64,000 nucleotides of DNA from Sindora glabra (lineage: Eukaryota > Streptophyta > Magnoliopsida > Fabales > Fabaceae), in contig CM035231.1 of assembly GCA_020226215.1 (NCBI GenBank), positions 47,210,876-47,274,875 on the forward strand. The letters are read 5' to 3'. Under the pieces are notes generated by a model. That model saw only the letters and a list, made by a program, of their open reading frames with translations. It searched no databases and was not told where the DNA came from. Position numbers and translations under genes: made by a program. This document shows positions 62,561 through 64,000 of this stretch, one piece after another (the stretch's first letter is position 1; every line of letters starts with the position of its first letter).

Positions 62561-62825
62561 AGATGAGAAGAAAAAATTATGCGGTATATGATTTTCTTCA
62601 AGTTTTAATTAATTAAAGAAACGAAGAAGTTTAAGATTTATGATTAATCTTCTAAAATTATCATCTCACATTTTCTATTATTTATTAATTTGTGTGTCTC
62701 CAATTTAGAGATTTTTACAATGTTTTTATAATATTTAAATAATAAAAAATAAGTTATAATTTAATCATTTATCTTCTTCTTTCTTTTTGTCCTCCATTTT
62801 CTTCTGTTGTCTTTCCTTTCTTTCA

Positions 62826-62892
62826 CTTTCTAACTTCCAAGCATAAACTTCCAGTCATATCATTATTAATAATATGCTTGGAAGTTAGAAAG
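62826..62892. other. Hairpin with perfect 20-bp arms
   Basis: Arms 62826-62845 and 62873-62892 are exact inverse copies (CTTTCTAACTTCCAAGCATA), with a 27-nt loop. Weaker pyrimidine/purine complementarity continues outward to about 62755 and 62945, so a larger foldback element is likely. Confidence 0.8.
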
Positions 62893-62949
62893 AGAATAAA
62901 AAACGATAATGTGAAAGAATAAAAAGAAAGAAAAGGAGGATGGAAGATT

Positions 62950-64000
62950 AATTTTAACCGAAAATATATTTTGTAAAAATAAAATTATAAAATATTAAAA
63001 TGAAAAAAAATCTTTTAAAGAAGAAGTGTTTTTCTACTATATGCTATGTCACTAGATGTCATAATTTTTTTGGGTTACAAGATATCATAATTTTTTAATC
63101 AAAATATATATGTAACATATTACTCCTTCATTCATATATAAGCAAATAATTTTTTTTTATAGAAGAAAATCTTTCAACAAGCTAAATAGAGCTGCAAAGT
63201 ACACTTCTCTTTTAAATTGTTAAAATATAAAATAGTAAATGAAAAAAAATTTAAAATTTTTTGAGGAATTAATCATACATTAACTTCTAATTTCTTTCTC
63301 TACTAAATCAAGATTCTCACACAAGGGTAAGATTTAGAATAACTTTCCCTCCTGATCTATCCAAACATACTATTAAGAATAACAAGAGTTAAACCATTAT
63401 CTTCATGTTATATGTGATTGATCGACATAGATAAATTAATATATAATCTATCATAGACATTATTGTACATAAAAATGAAATATTGAATTTATCATATATA
63501 TATATATATAATATCTCTATTTATATCTTTCCAATATATTGGCAGAGAGAATATTTGGATTTAAAATATTAAACATATTACTCAAACTATTCACTAGTAG
63601 ACTATCATTTAATGACTTCATCCGTAACTTTTCAATATAATAAAAACATAATCAAAGAGAGAATCTATATTCATGTCAATAATGTGTGCAAATCAATGGC
63701 ATTTTTCTAATTCAACCTAAACCTTGATTCCTTGAATACAGATCGGAGTGAACAGTTTTTTGAACAGTGAGCAAGAACTACTAGGAACCCTAGTTGCATT
63801 TTTCTAATTTACTTTTTGGCACATGTACGAAGCCTAAATTTTCTAATTGATCTCAAACTCCCTAGGTCATGTTTGGAAAGGTGGCCTGGTAAAACAAGTC
63901 TAAAGGTACATATAACTATTTCGTTTGTTCTACTTTACTCTTTTGGGGCATTTGTTGATCATCTAATCTAATATATAGCGTTGTAGTGCCGTTGAATGTG
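62950..64000. other. AT-rich stretch to the window end
   Basis: Contains a short (AT)n run near 63498-63511. No gene recognised; the last 250 bases become less AT-rich, so a gene may lie beyond the edge. Confidence 0.4.

Overview
This is a plant nuclear window, most likely a eudicot. It is AT-rich, genes are split by GT-AG introns, and it carries a plant-only PPR-DYW editing-factor gene, a plant AILP/TSJT1-like gene, a SKP1 gene, a Ty3/Gypsy LTR retrotransposon, an L1-type LINE, and hAT-like, Mutator-like and FAR1-like sequences plus several MITE families. No bacterial, organellar, rRNA, tRNA or CRISPR structure was seen. I cannot name the species. Almost nothing here looks like a fully intact gene: nearly every recognisable coding sequence carries a stop, a frameshift or a truncation, so the window reads as a graveyard of duplicated gene fragments inside a repeat-rich interval.

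Layout, left to right. 1-543 is the 3' end of an unrecognised protein-coding gene (+). 3385-5171 (-) is a PPR protein of the At4g15720 (REME2) type, open for 468 codons but with a broken DYW domain. 9.4-13.0 kb is AT-rich sequence with foldback MITEs and a 447-bp tandem duplication. 14225-14673 (-) is a SKP1 pseudogene. 15033-22253 (-) is a Ty3/Gypsy retrotransposon with both LTRs, a 5-bp target duplication and a mutated catalytic site, interrupted in gag by a second LTR (18871-20535) with its own 5-bp duplication. 22951-25400 (-) is an intron-containing cullin-1-like pseudogene preceded by a short signal-peptide reading frame. 25780-26043 (+) is the last part of NIP7.

28.55-31.95 kb (+) is a 5'-truncated LINE, followed by a degenerate tandem array. 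33551-34963 is a hAT-like element with 13-bp terminal inverted repeats that contains a fragment of an ELO/HOS3-like fatty-acid elongase gene. 37581-38674 (+) is a TSJT1/AILP-like pseudogene. 38893-39509 is a small element with an exact 11-bp flanking repeat. 39.5-51.5 kb is unexplained non-coding sequence. 51490-52386 (-) is a FAR1/MULE-transposase fragment. The last 11 kb holds two further copies of a MITE family first seen at 9.5 kb, a possible CACTA-like element, a 100-bp (AT)n tract, a minisatellite and two clear hairpins.

The genes do not form a pathway. Two encode subunits of the same SCF ubiquitin ligase (SKP1, cullin-1) about 8 kb apart, but both are broken. The most interesting items are the gene fragment carried by the hAT-like element, the PPR gene whose first stop falls exactly at the E/DYW boundary, the signal-peptide frame abutting the cullin fragment, and the long-inverted-repeat MITE family.
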